Assembly: GCA_913030605.1 (NCBI GenBank)
Contig: CAJWEZ010000027.1
Span: 1 to 54,641, forward strand
Origin: an uncultured Spirochaeta sp.
GTDB lineage: Bacteria; Spirochaetota; Spirochaetia; DSM-27196; Alkalispirochaetaceae
Direction of reading: 5' to 3'
DNA: 54,641 nt
Below, piece by piece: positions 7,837 through 15,417 of the stretch; position 1 is the stretch's first letter; every line of letters starts with the position of its first letter. The translations under genes and the position numbers were made by a program. The notes under the pieces are model-generated. The model was not told where the DNA came from. It saw only the letters and a list, made by a program, of their open reading frames with translations, and did no database searches.

Positions 7837-8742
7837 CTATTGTAGCGCGGACCGTGCTGAAGCCGCCACGTCGGTGTCGGGGGCTACCGCCGCCGCCCGG
7901 CGATATGCATCAGACGCCGCTGAGGCGTCGGTCGTCCGGAGCGCCTCTCCCAGCAGAAAGAGTGCAAGCTGCGCCGTCAGGGGATCGCGGTCGGCCATCG
8001 CCGGATGCGCGTCAAGGAGGTGGTTCAACACCGCCACCGCCTGGCCCGGTTGCCCCGCCCGGGCGAGAACGTCCCCGGCGAGAAGCGCGTACTCGGTGAA
8101 GTATGCCGCCTCCGGCGCCGGTGCGATCGAATCAAGCACCTCCGCGGCGGAGTCCAGCTCGTCGAGCATGTAGAGGGAGTACGCGAAGAAATACCCGGCG
8201 CGGTCCACGTCGGCCCCGGTGGCGAACTCGTACGCGTCCTGAAAATCGAACGATGCCTCCTCGACATGGCCATCCCGGAGCTGAGCGATCCCCGATGCGA
8301 TCAGTTCCGCGGGGCTTTCGTCGCCGGCCCAGTCGATGGTGGGCTCCGCGGCGGCCTCCGACGCCCTGACGCCGGCGGCGACGGTATCAGTCTCCGGGGA
8401 TGTGGTGGGTTCCGTGAGACGTCGGAACGTGGTGCCCAGGATTCCGCGGACGTCGGTCCCGCTCGCCGCGGGGCCTGCTCCGTCGATGCGTGCCTCTCCG
8501 GCGGTGTCGAATCGAAGCGTACGGTTGCCGTGGATCACTTCGAGGTAGGCTCCCTCGCCGAGGCGAACGCGACCGTCTGCGGGAACGGTGTCACCGATAT
8601 CGGCCGGCGCCCAGTGCCCGTCGACGAGCAGGTCAACCGGTCCTTCCAGGTAGACAATCCGTGCTTCCTGTGCCGCAAGAACGGCTCCTGCGGCCAGGAA
8701 GAATGCCAGCACCAGCGTTCGAACTCTGTAGCGTTGCGCCAT
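7837..8742 (-). CDS. Exported FecR-like/TPR protein
   Basis: 301 residues. Start ATG 8742 is preceded by GGGAGG; the frame is open further upstream but without homology. A signal peptide covers residues 1-24 (LVLAFFLAAGAVLA, then A-Q). Residues about 25-110 have the FecR-like pattern ARIVYLEGPVDLLVDGHW followed by PADGRVRLGEGAYLEVIHGNRTLRF, seen in many exported FecR-domain proteins. Residues about 145-300 are alanine-rich helical repeats consistent with TPRs (AELIASGIAQLRDGHVEEA, GDVLARAGQPGQAVAVLN). Likely periplasmic, role unknown. It is the first gene of a FecR/TPR-tetR pair, divergent from the ROK regulator. Confidence 0.72.
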   Translation of the reverse strand: MAQRYRVRTLVLAFFLAAGAVLAAQEARIVYLEGPVDLLVDGHWAPADIGDTVPADGRVRLGEGAYLEVIHGNRTLRFDTAGEARIDGAGPAASGTDVRGILGTTFRRLTEPTTSPETDTVAAGVRASEAAAEPTIDWAGDESPAELIASGIAQLRDGHVEEASFDFQDAYEFATGADVDRAGYFFAYSLYMLDELDSAAEVLDSIAPAPEAAYFTEYALLAGDVLARAGQPGQAVAVLNHLLDAHPAMADRDPLTAQLALFLLGEALRTTDASAASDAYRRAAAVAPDTDVAASARSALQ

Positions 8743-8809
8743 CGTAGCCTCCCGCACCAATCCTACCACATCGGTCCGGAGGATTTCCGCTTGCCAAAAC
8801 CCCGGGGGT

Positions 8810-8830
8810 TTGGTGCAATGGTTGCACCAA
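8810..8830. promoter_or_regulatory. Perfect inverted repeat, probable operator upstream of ROK regulator
   Basis: TTGGTGCAA (8810-8818), TGG, TTGCACCAA (8822-8830): 9-bp perfect arms around a 3-nt spacer. It lies in the divergent region between the FecR/TPR gene and the ROK regulator, 43 nt before the latter's start, where an autoregulatory operator would be expected. Confidence 0.65.
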
Positions 8831-8847
8831 TCCGATCGCGTATCGGA
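8831..8847. repeat. Second inverted repeat next to the ROK operator
   Basis: TCCGAT (8831-8836) and ATCGGA (8842-8847) separated by CGCGT, directly abutting the 8810-8830 dyad. It may be part of a composite operator or a leader hairpin of the ROK mRNA. Confidence 0.4.
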
Positions 8848-8872
8848 TATCCAACGTATCGGAGGAAGACGC

Positions 8873-9991
8873 GTGATCGGAAACCAGGCGTACCAGAAGA
8901 CCATGAACCTCGCCCTGGTGATGCGGGCGATCCGCGATGTTCCCGGAATCAGTCGTACGGAAATCGCCACCGCCACGGGTCTCACCAAGTCCACGGTGGG
9001 TAATCTGGTGCGGGAACTCACCGGCCGGGGGTTGGTGGGCGAGCACCGGACCGGAAACGGCGGCGGGGCAGGGCGGCCGCGCGTCGGTCTGACCCTTGCC
9101 TCGCGCACCGTTCGCGTCCTCGGAGCCGAGTTGCGCTCCGATTCGGTGGCCGTGGTGACGGTCCGTCTGGACGGGTCGGTTGAGAGCCGGTTCCGGGAGG
9201 TGATTCCCGACGGTGAGCATTCGCTGAAACGCGCGTGGCGTGCTGTTCGCTCCGTCCTCGGGACGATTGCGCCCGCCGGGTGCATCGGTCTGGGACTGGC
9301 CGTACCGGCGACCACGGATCCGATTCACGGTCGTGTACTCGACTCGGAGGACTTCGATGTCCGTGGATTCGCGGCGGAACCTCTGGTGACGCCGGGCGGT
9401 ACGTGCCCCGTGGTGCTCGAAAACGACGCCAACGCCGTGGCGTGGGGCGCTCTGGGAACGGAGGATCGGTCGACGCGACCGGGGGGTATCGATCTTCTGG
9501 CGGTCATCGGTCGCCGCGATGCCGGCGCCCTTCGCGTGGGCACCGCCGTGGTCATCGGCAGCCGCGTGTACTACGGTGCGGACTTCGGTGGCGGGGAGTT
9601 CCGGTCATCGGGCTGGCGCAGTGGGATGCACGTGGAACTCGCCTCGGCAACGGCGCCCGACGTGCGCGACGCGCTGGTCGAACTCCTGGCAAACCTGTCG
9701 GTGCCGATTTCGATGCTCCGGCCGCGTCGGGTGGTGCTGGGTGGTGACCTCGTCACTCATCGCGGCACGATAGACGCGATTCTGGCCGACGAGCTGGCAG
9801 GTGCCTACGTGGATCCGCGGGTGAGCGGCGTTCCATTCGAAGCCGCACCGGAGGGGGAGTACGCCGCCGCCGCCGGCGGGGCCCGAATGTTTCTGGAGCA
9901 CCTCTTCGCCGTACCGGCGGTGGATGTCGCGCGGCCGGACGAAATTCCCTCGTGGCAGGAAATCGGAAATGGCGGGCCGGAGATCGCTTGA
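8873..9991 (+). CDS. ROK-family transcriptional regulator (NagC/XylR type)
   Basis: 372 residues from a GTG start with GGAGG 7 nt upstream. Residues about 8-65 form a MarR-like winged helix (NLALVMRAIRDVPGISRTEIA, then TGLTKSTVGNLVRELTGRGLV); the rest is a ROK domain with IGLGLAVPAT and VVLENDANAVAWGALG. The ROK zinc motif CXCGXXGC is absent and the E-x-G-H stretch reads GGEFRSSGW, so sugar-kinase activity is unlikely. It is divergent from the FecR/TPR gene, and the PFK-SIS-PIG-L-epimerase operon follows 83 nt downstream in the same direction. Control of that operon is inference: the dyads before this gene and before the PFK gene share TGCA half-site cores but have different spacing. Confidence 0.87.
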   Translation: MIGNQAYQKTMNLALVMRAIRDVPGISRTEIATATGLTKSTVGNLVRELTGRGLVGEHRTGNGGGAGRPRVGLTLASRTVRVLGAELRSDSVAVVTVRLDGSVESRFREVIPDGEHSLKRAWRAVRSVLGTIAPAGCIGLGLAVPATTDPIHGRVLDSEDFDVRGFAAEPLVTPGGTCPVVLENDANAVAWGALGTEDRSTRPGGIDLLAVIGRRDAGALRVGTAVVIGSRVYYGADFGGGEFRSSGWRSGMHVELASATAPDVRDALVELLANLSVPISMLRPRRVVLGGDLVTHRGTIDAILADELAGAYVDPRVSGVPFEAAPEGEYAAAAGGARMFLEHLFAVPAVDVARPDEIPSWQEIGNGGPEIA

Positions 9992-10016
9992 CATGTGAAC
10001 GCCGCGGCGTGATAAT
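9988..10016 (+). promoter_or_regulatory. Near-consensus sigma70 promoter of the PFK-SIS-deacetylase-epimerase operon
   Basis: TTGACA (9988-9993), 17-nt spacer, GATAAT (10011-10016); 11 of 12 consensus positions. The -35 overlaps the stop codon of the ROK gene. This is the strongest promoter sequence seen in the window, consistent with a repressor-controlled operon. Confidence 0.8.
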
Positions 10017-10019
10017 TAA

Positions 10020-10036
10020 TTAATGCAGTGCACTAA
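10020..10036. promoter_or_regulatory. Dyad at the PFK-operon transcription start, probable operator
   Basis: TTAATGCA-G-TGCACTAA, 17 bp, one mismatch between the 8-bp arms, centred at 10028, about 5 nt downstream of the expected transcription start. An alternative 8-bp perfect palindrome AGTGCACT (10027-10034) lies inside it. The position is typical of a roadblock or promoter-occluding operator. Confidence 0.55.
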
Positions 10037-10043
10037 TATAAAA

Positions 10044-10058
10044 CCGTGCCACGCACGG
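10044..10058 (+). promoter_or_regulatory. Leader hairpin before the PFK gene
   Basis: CCGTGC-CAC-GCACGG forms a perfect 6-bp stem with a 3-nt loop in the 5' leader, ending about 4 nt before the GAGGTGA ribosome-binding site. It could stabilise the transcript or tune initiation. Confidence 0.45.
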
Positions 10059-10074
10059 GACGAGGTGATCGCGT

Positions 10075-11307
10075 ATGCGTGGTAACGTTCTCGTGGGGCA
10101 GTCCGGAGGACCCACCGCCGTGATCAACGCCAGCCTGGCGGGCGTTGTGCGTGCGGCACGGGGCGCCGGGTTTGGCGGCGACCCGTCCGACGGCCGGATT
10201 CTCGGTATGCGCTTCGCGATCGAGGGCTTCATGGAGGAACGGCTGGTTGACCTCGGGGCGCTGGGGCACGACGATCTCGACCTGCTCAGGCACACACCGG
10301 GATCCGCACTCGGGTCCTGCCGCTACAAACTCAGGGACGAGGACCTTCCCCGTATTCACCGACTGCTCGAACGTTACAACGTTCGGTACCTGTTCTACAT
10401 CGGTGGCAACGACACGATGGACACGATTCACCGGATCAGCCGGTACTGCGCCGACCACGGATACGAGCTCCGCGGTGTCGGCATTCCGAAGACGGTGGAC
10501 AACGACCTGTATGCGACCGACCACACCCCCGGGTTCCCGTCAGCTGCGCGGTATGTGGCTCTCTCGGTCGCTCAGGCCGGTCGTCTGGCCCGGGACATGC
10601 AGCGCGTCGATCGCTTTCTCGTTCACCAGACGATCGGGCGCGACGCAGGGTGGCTCGCCGCCTCGGCGGCGCTTGCTCGTCGTCGGGACGGAGATGCCCC
10701 GCACCTGATTTACGTGCCCGAGCACCCGATTGAGCGGGAGCAGGTGCTGGCCGACGTCGAACGGGTGATCGGGCAGTACGGATGGGCCTCGATCGTCATT
10801 GGCGAGGGAACCACCTGGACGGACGGGACGCCGGTGTCGGCGGCGGCGGAGACGGACCGTTTCGACAACGTGGAGTTTGGTGCCATGAGCGGTTCGAGTG
10901 CCGCCCTCAACCTGCATCGGCTGATCTCCTCCGCCACGGGCTACCGTGGCGAGTTTCAGATTCCCGAGTCGATGCCCATGAGCGCCGACGACCGACGCGG
11001 ACCACACGACGCCGACGAGGCGTACGCGTGTGGCGTGGAGGCGGTCCGGCGAGCGCTGATGGAGGAGGACGGGGTCATGGTCACGATAGAGCGCGTCGCC
11101 GGCGCCCCCGCCTACGAGGTAACCTACGGCAGCGCGCCGCTGGCGGACGTCGCCGTCCGGGCACGGCCGATGCCGCCGGAGATGCTGACGCCGGGATATG
11201 TTACCGACGCCTTTCTGGAGTATGCACGCCCGTTGGTGGGGGACATGCCCTCCTACCTCGACCTGGCGGGATTCGAGATTCCCACATCCGACAGGAGTAC
11301 ACAATGA
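10075..11307 (+). CDS. pfp: 6-phosphofructokinase, diphosphate-dependent type
   Basis: 410 residues. The N-terminus VLVGQSGGPTAVINASL is the phosphate-binding loop of PfkA-type enzymes. YIGGNDTMDTIH replaces the GGDGS of ATP enzymes, and GIPKTVDNDL carries the lysine next to the catalytic TVDND. Both features mark the PPi-using group. QTIGRDAGWLAA and the ligand region further on fit the longer clade. Reaction: fructose-6-phosphate plus PPi to fructose-1,6-bisphosphate, reversible. ATG is preceded by GAGGTGA at 6 nt spacing. First gene of an overlapping four-gene operon with SIS, PIG-L and epimerase-like genes, so it probably drains fructose-6-phosphate from amino-sugar breakdown. Phosphoryl donor is inferred from motifs only. 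Confidence 0.87.
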   Translation: MRGNVLVGQSGGPTAVINASLAGVVRAARGAGFGGDPSDGRILGMRFAIEGFMEERLVDLGALGHDDLDLLRHTPGSALGSCRYKLRDEDLPRIHRLLERYNVRYLFYIGGNDTMDTIHRISRYCADHGYELRGVGIPKTVDNDLYATDHTPGFPSAARYVALSVAQAGRLARDMQRVDRFLVHQTIGRDAGWLAASAALARRRDGDAPHLIYVPEHPIEREQVLADVERVIGQYGWASIVIGEGTTWTDGTPVSAAAETDRFDNVEFGAMSGSSAALNLHRLISSATGYRGEFQIPESMPMSADDRRGPHDADEAYACGVEAVRRALMEEDGVMVTIERVAGAPAYEVTYGSAPLADVAVRARPMPPEMLTPGYVTDAFLEYARPLVGDMPSYLDLAGFEIPTSDRSTQ

Positions 11308-12296
11308 ACACGACCGATACCTATTCACGATTCGCCCTGTGCCGCGAGATGATGGAAACCGCCGACGTCGTTCGCCGGTTCGAACGGCGGGCAGTTACCG
11401 AACACCTGCCTCAGGCCCGAAAGGTCATGCTCTCCGGCGAGGGGTCGAGCCGCATCTTCCCCGCCAAGCGCCTCATCTCCGACGCCCTGCGACGCGGGTG
11501 GGATCAGACGATCGTCACTGAAGGCGCCACGCAGGCCGCGGAGTACGACCTGGATGCCTTCCACGTCTATGTGGCCAGCAACTCCGGCAAGACCGCCGAA
11601 GGCGTGCGACTCCTGCGGTCGGTCCGAGCGGCCCGCACCACCGGTGTGGTCGCGTACTCCGGGACGCCGATCGCAACGGAGGCAGATTCGGCATACGTCC
11701 TGGGATGCGGTCCCGAGGACGCTGTCGCCGCCACGAAGTCGGTGGTTGAACAGGCGCTCTTCTACGACGAAGTGTTTCGGCAGGCAAACGACGCCGACCC
11801 GGTTGACGTCGGAGCCCTTGGAGACGCGATCGCTGCAGTCCTGGGGCAGTCGGTGCCCGATGAGATCATTGACGCCGGAGTCAAGGCGCCGGTGCTGTAC
11901 TTTGGCGGACGAAACGACGGTGTCGCCGAGGAACTGACGCTCAAGACCAACGAAATCACGCGCAAGCGGTCGGACTATCTCGAAGGCACCTACGCGGTCC
12001 ACGGTATCGAGGAGGTTATGAGCCCCGATCAACTGGTGATCCTGATCGATCCGTTTCCGGAGCAGGAGGAGAAGTTTCGGACGGTGCTGGTGGACGGCGT
12101 AGGGCTCTCCGTTGTGGCGGTGTCGAGCCGTCAGACGACGTTTCCGACGATGGTGATTCCGGACCTCGGTCCGCTCACCCCGTACCTGCAGCTCGTGGCC
12201 GGGTGGAGCATCCTGACCGAAATCGGAATCGGCTCCGGGATCGATCTGGACACGCCGGACCGCGCACGGAAGGTGGGAAATGAGTTTGTCGGGTAA
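11304..12296 (+). CDS. SIS-domain sugar-phosphate isomerase/deaminase (GlmD/AgaS/FrlB-like)
   Basis: 330 residues; the ATG overlaps the PFK stop (ATGA) and has AGGAG 7 nt upstream. Two SIS domains are suggested: the first has VMLSGEGSSR (41-50) and the sugar-phosphate loop VASNSGKTAEG (90-100); the second begins near KAPVLYFGGRNDG, with ELTLKTNEITRKRSDYLEGTYAVHGIEEVM supplying the glutamate and histidine region typical of isomerising SIS enzymes. Known two-SIS proteins of this size act on glucosamine-6-phosphate (archaeal GlmD), galactosamine-6-phosphate (AgaS) or fructoselysine-6-phosphate (FrlB). Its place between a PFK and a PIG-L deacetylase favours GlcN6P to Fru6P plus ammonia. No NagB-type deaminase is seen in the window. 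Confidence 0.8.
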   Translation: MNTTDTYSRFALCREMMETADVVRRFERRAVTEHLPQARKVMLSGEGSSRIFPAKRLISDALRRGWDQTIVTEGATQAAEYDLDAFHVYVASNSGKTAEGVRLLRSVRAARTTGVVAYSGTPIATEADSAYVLGCGPEDAVAATKSVVEQALFYDEVFRQANDADPVDVGALGDAIAAVLGQSVPDEIIDAGVKAPVLYFGGRNDGVAEELTLKTNEITRKRSDYLEGTYAVHGIEEVMSPDQLVILIDPFPEQEEKFRTVLVDGVGLSVVAVSSRQTTFPTMVIPDLGPLTPYLQLVAGWSILTEIGIGSGIDLDTPDRARKVGNEFVG

Positions 12297-13140
12297 CGGC
12301 TCCGGCATCGTTCGCCGCCGCTCGGTGGACGGCCGCCTGATCGAGGGAGGATTCGCCGACGCACTCCCGGACTGGCACGGTGAGGAGCGCTGGCTCTTTC
12401 TCTCACCCCACGACGACGATCCCGCCGTGTCCGCGTCCATGACGCTGGCGGCGGCGGTGTCGACGGGGGTGCAGATTCGTGTCCGGATCGCCACGGACGG
12501 CAGCATGGGCTACACCAGCGCCGTGGGGGCGGCGGAGATCGTCGCGCGGCGGCGGGAGGAAACCCTTCAGTCGTTCAGCCTCCTCGGGATCGACGACGTG
12601 GACTGGTACGACTACCCCGATGCGCGGCTGCACCTCTGGCGCGGCCGGATGCCGCTGGACGAGGCGCCGACGGCGCCGCACGTGGTGGCGGGGTACACCG
12701 GGCTCCAGAACAGTATCACCGCAGAACTTCGCGACTTCCGGCCCACACGCGTTCTGATTATGTCCGATGCCGACTACCACCCGGATCACAAGACGGTCCA
12801 CGGTGAGGTGATGATCTCGATCTTTCACGCCCAGGGTGACGTGTGGCCGGAGCTCGGTCCGCCGACCGCCACGGTTCCGTGGGTTCACGAGTTCGCCGCC
12901 TACGCCCCCTTTGTCGGGGAGCCTGACATTCAGTTTGCCGGGTCCGCGGCGGTCTTCGAACGAAAACTCGCGGCGATCGAGGCGTTCTCCTCCCAGACCC
13001 AGATCGCACGTCTCGTGGACGCGGTGCGGGTCGCCGGACCCCAGGAGTACATGCGAAGCTATCCGTTCGAGACCTACTCACCGGAACGCTACGCGGGCCT
13101 CTTCCACCAGGGAGGGTGGCCGGGTGATCTGGATCCGTGA
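12280..13140 (+). CDS. PIG-L/LmbE-family N-acetyl amino-sugar deacetylase
   Basis: 286 residues, overlapping the SIS gene by 17 nt. PF02585-type motifs: LFLSPHDDDPAVSA (residues 39-52), with H44 and D46-D47 in the positions of the zinc ligand and catalytic aspartate of the usual AHPDDE, and HPDH at 167-170, carrying the third zinc ligand. RREETLQSFSLLGIDDVDWYDYPDARL is characteristic of the family. Characterised members deacetylate GlcNAc-type groups (MshB, BshB, PIG-L, archaeal diacetylchitobiose deacetylase). No signal peptide, so cytosolic. With the SIS and PFK partners it is inferred to do the deacetylation step of amino-sugar catabolism. Free GlcNAc, GlcNAc-6-P or a disaccharide are all possible substrates. 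Confidence 0.82.
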   Translation: MSLSGNGSGIVRRRSVDGRLIEGGFADALPDWHGEERWLFLSPHDDDPAVSASMTLAAAVSTGVQIRVRIATDGSMGYTSAVGAAEIVARRREETLQSFSLLGIDDVDWYDYPDARLHLWRGRMPLDEAPTAPHVVAGYTGLQNSITAELRDFRPTRVLIMSDADYHPDHKTVHGEVMISIFHAQGDVWPELGPPTATVPWVHEFAAYAPFVGEPDIQFAGSAAVFERKLAAIEAFSSQTQIARLVDAVRVAGPQEYMRSYPFETYSPERYAGLFHQGGWPGDLDP

Positions 13141-14221
13141 CGAGTCCGGCGCCGCGGCGGCGATCGACCTCGACGCCGGAGGTGCCGTCCGCTCGCTGAC
13201 GCTCCGCGCCGACGGGGATACAGCTCTCGTACCCGTCCTGACAACACCGACCGTCGCGGAGTCGGAACCCGGCGCACAGAACTCGGAGCCGTGCGGGGCG
13301 GGCGCGGCGGTACCTGTCGCTGCGGGCTCCGGTACCACCGCGGCGCGCGACCCGCGAACGGTAGCCGCCATGGGCGATCTCTTCGCCGGGCGGTGGCTCG
13401 CGCCGTTTGCCGACCGCATCCCCGGGGGCGTGTACGACTGGTACGGAGCGGACTACCGTATTGCGCCCAACGACCACGAAACGGGTGACGCGATCCACGG
13501 CTTCCTCTACCGCTGCCCCCTGGAGGTTGTGTCGCAGTCCGCGTCGCGGGTGCGTCTTGTCGGCGAGATGCCCGCGACGGAAGGGTACCCGTGGCGTACT
13601 CGGGCGGAGGTGTCCTGCGCGATCCGTGCTTCGCGTCTGGACGTGGAGCTCGCGGTCACGTGTCTCGAGGGTCCAGGGAGTCCGGCTCCCGTAACGATCG
13701 GGTGGCATCCGTACTTTCGACACCCCGATGGTCTCGCCCTGATTAACGATGCGGTTCTGGAAGTTCCTGCGGATCGCTACCTGGAAGCAGACGACGACCT
13801 GGCGCTCACCGGGCGGCGTCCCGCGGTGGCGGGGTCGGCGTTCGACTTTCGGCGTCCGCGCCCGATCGGTGCGGTGGAACTGGACGTTGCGCTGGAACGA
13901 GACGGCAACGACGGGCCCGCACGACAGGCGGATACGTCACCGGTAGGAGCGTCACCGGCAGGCGCCTCACCAGTGATGATCGCGCGCCTCGGCGGACGGG
14001 AACGTGAGGTCGTGGTGGAAGCCGATGGTGCCTTCGGCCGCGTGCAACTGTTTGTGCCTCCGGATCGCGACTGCATCGCCCTGGAGCCGGTAAGCGCACC
14101 GGCGGCGGCGTTTTCGGACCCCGGTCTGGGACCGGCGGCGCTGTACCCCGGGGATTCGATCCGCGGTTCTGCCCGGGTGTCGCTGCGCCGCCGTGGTGAT
14201 GCGGACTTCCAGCGACGATGA
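13124..14221 (+). CDS. Aldose 1-epimerase (GalM)-like protein
   Basis: 365 residues from a GTG at 13124, selected because GGGAGGG lies about 8 nt upstream; it overlaps the PIG-L gene by 17 nt. Family signs are the histidine in TIGWHPYFRHPDG (the acid residue region of GalM) and the base glutamate in CIALEPVSAPAAAF near the C-terminus. An insertion of variable, alanine-proline-rich sequence occurs at residues about 40-70 and another near 265-285. GalM-like enzymes interconvert alpha and beta anomers of sugars (or of hexose-6-phosphates in the YeaD branch). As the last gene of the operon it would supply the anomer needed by the kinase or deaminase. Tail-to-tail with the ROK kinase, 18 nt apart. 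Confidence 0.78.
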   Translation: MIWIRDESGAAAAIDLDAGGAVRSLTLRADGDTALVPVLTTPTVAESEPGAQNSEPCGAGAAVPVAAGSGTTAARDPRTVAAMGDLFAGRWLAPFADRIPGGVYDWYGADYRIAPNDHETGDAIHGFLYRCPLEVVSQSASRVRLVGEMPATEGYPWRTRAEVSCAIRASRLDVELAVTCLEGPGSPAPVTIGWHPYFRHPDGLALINDAVLEVPADRYLEADDDLALTGRRPAVAGSAFDFRRPRPIGAVELDVALERDGNDGPARQADTSPVGASPAGASPVMIARLGGREREVVVEADGAFGRVQLFVPPDRDCIALEPVSAPAAAFSDPGLGPAALYPGDSIRGSARVSLRRRGDADFQRR

Positions 14222-14239
14222 CCCCCAAGCAACGATGAC

Positions 14240-15394
14240 CTACTGTGACAGCGCCGTATCCACCGTGGTGTCCGCAGCCCGTGCCGTCGCCGATGCAATC
14301 GCCTGATCCGCCAGGACCGCTGCCCCGACGACGTTCGCGTTCAGTCCGCGCTCGTCGATCGCGCTCGGACGAAGATAGTTGAACAGCCCGAACTTTCCGA
14401 GAAAGCGCTGGGTACTGGGTCCGAAGTAGGGGAGTGCGTAGCTCGGTTTGCCGCCGAGACAGATCGGGACGCCGTCCACCAGGCCATCGGCGGCGGCGCG
14501 CTTGATCATGTACCGGGTGGCGTGCGCCAGGATCTTGCCGTAGAGCCGGTCGGTGTTCACCGCCGCCTCGACGCGCATGCTTGAGAGTTTGGAAATGTAC
14601 TTGCCTGCCCGGGTGGGGTCTGCCATCTCGTTGAGTTCATCCATGTCCAGAAAGCGTTCGTAGAAATCGTCGTCTCCTACCACCGCCCGAAACAGGCGCC
14701 GGCGTCCGGGACCGCTGAGAATCACCTCGGCGCGAAGACTCTCGGGATCGCCGGAGGGTCCCAGCAGCGCGCCGGGGTTGCCGTCGAACTCCTCGAGAAG
14801 GTGGTATTCGAGCCGTTCGTAGTTGGCACCGACGTCCATGAACACTTCCCGGAGCATCATCTTTGACAGGGGAATCGCGTATCCGGGCTCACTGGTGGGG
14901 TGCAGGGCGGCGTCATCGCCGTCCCAGTCGGTGGCGGGAAACATGACCCGTCCGTCGGAGGAGATCCAGGCGCCGCCCCACCCTCCGCCGAAGACCCAGT
15001 ACAGGAGTTCAACGTGCAGGACGCTCCACTCGGCGAGGCCACCGGCGTTGGCATCGTTGTCTATCCCCACCGGCACGCCGTAGTGCGCCTGCAGCCATTC
15101 GCGGATGTTCCGTCCCTGCAGGACGGGAACGTTGGCAATGAGCAGGAACTCGCCGGAGGAACTGAGGATACCGGCGGTGGCGACACCGATGCCGCGGAGC
15201 CCGGAGGGGGTCTGACCTGCCGCGCGGATCACCCCGTCGATGCGTGCCACCAGGGCTGCGGTGTAGGCTTCGAAGGACGCGCCGTAGTCGCGCAGCAGGA
15301 GATCGTCCTCGGCGACGATCTCCGATGGGGAGGCGCAGAGCGCAACCTTGGTGCTCTGGCCGGCCCCGATGTCGATCGCGATCGTGTAGTCCAT
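14240..15394 (-). CDS. ROK-family sugar kinase, divergent (no zinc motif)
   Basis: 384 residues. The phosphate loop DIGAGQSTK is at 8-16, LRGIGVATAGILSSSGEF at 66-83, and the catalytic aspartate is D114 in IDNDANAGG. Unlike N-acetylhexosamine kinases of the ROK family, there is no CXCGXXGCXE zinc cluster, and the E-x-G-H sugar-binding motif reads EPGY after GGGWGGAW. It may therefore use a different sugar or a different binding mode. Context (GH20 upstream, PIG-L/SIS downstream in the convergent operon) suggests GlcNAc, GlcN or mannose as substrate. No Shine-Dalgarno is visible; TACAAT lies 7 nt before the ATG. Last gene of the minus-strand sugar operon. Confidence 0.78.
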   Translation of the reverse strand: MDYTIAIDIGAGQSTKVALCASPSEIVAEDDLLLRDYGASFEAYTAALVARIDGVIRAAGQTPSGLRGIGVATAGILSSSGEFLLIANVPVLQGRNIREWLQAHYGVPVGIDNDANAGGLAEWSVLHVELLYWVFGGGWGGAWISSDGRVMFPATDWDGDDAALHPTSEPGYAIPLSKMMLREVFMDVGANYERLEYHLLEEFDGNPGALLGPSGDPESLRAEVILSGPGRRRLFRAVVGDDDFYERFLDMDELNEMADPTRAGKYISKLSSMRVEAAVNTDRLYGKILAHATRYMIKRAAADGLVDGVPICLGGKPSYALPYFGPSTQRFLGKFGLFNYLRPSAIDERGLNANVVGAAVLADQAIASATARAADTTVDTALSQ

Positions 15395-15401
15395 TGGGTG
15401 G

Positions 15402-15407
15402 ATTGTA
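15402..15407 (-). promoter_or_regulatory. Possible -10 (TACAAT) 7 nt before the ROK kinase start
   Basis: TACAAT matches the -10 consensus at 5 of 6 positions and is followed after 7 nt by the ATG of the ROK kinase, which lacks a ribosome-binding site. A convincing -35 is not seen. If functional it would give a leaderless internal transcript. Confidence 0.35.
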
Positions 15408-15417
15408 CCCGATGGTG

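Noticed and set aside
8743..9315. Upstream extension of the FecR/TPR frame
   Set aside because: It is antisense to the ROK regulator, has no homology-like pattern, and a signal peptide with GGGAGG site marks ATG 8742 as the start.
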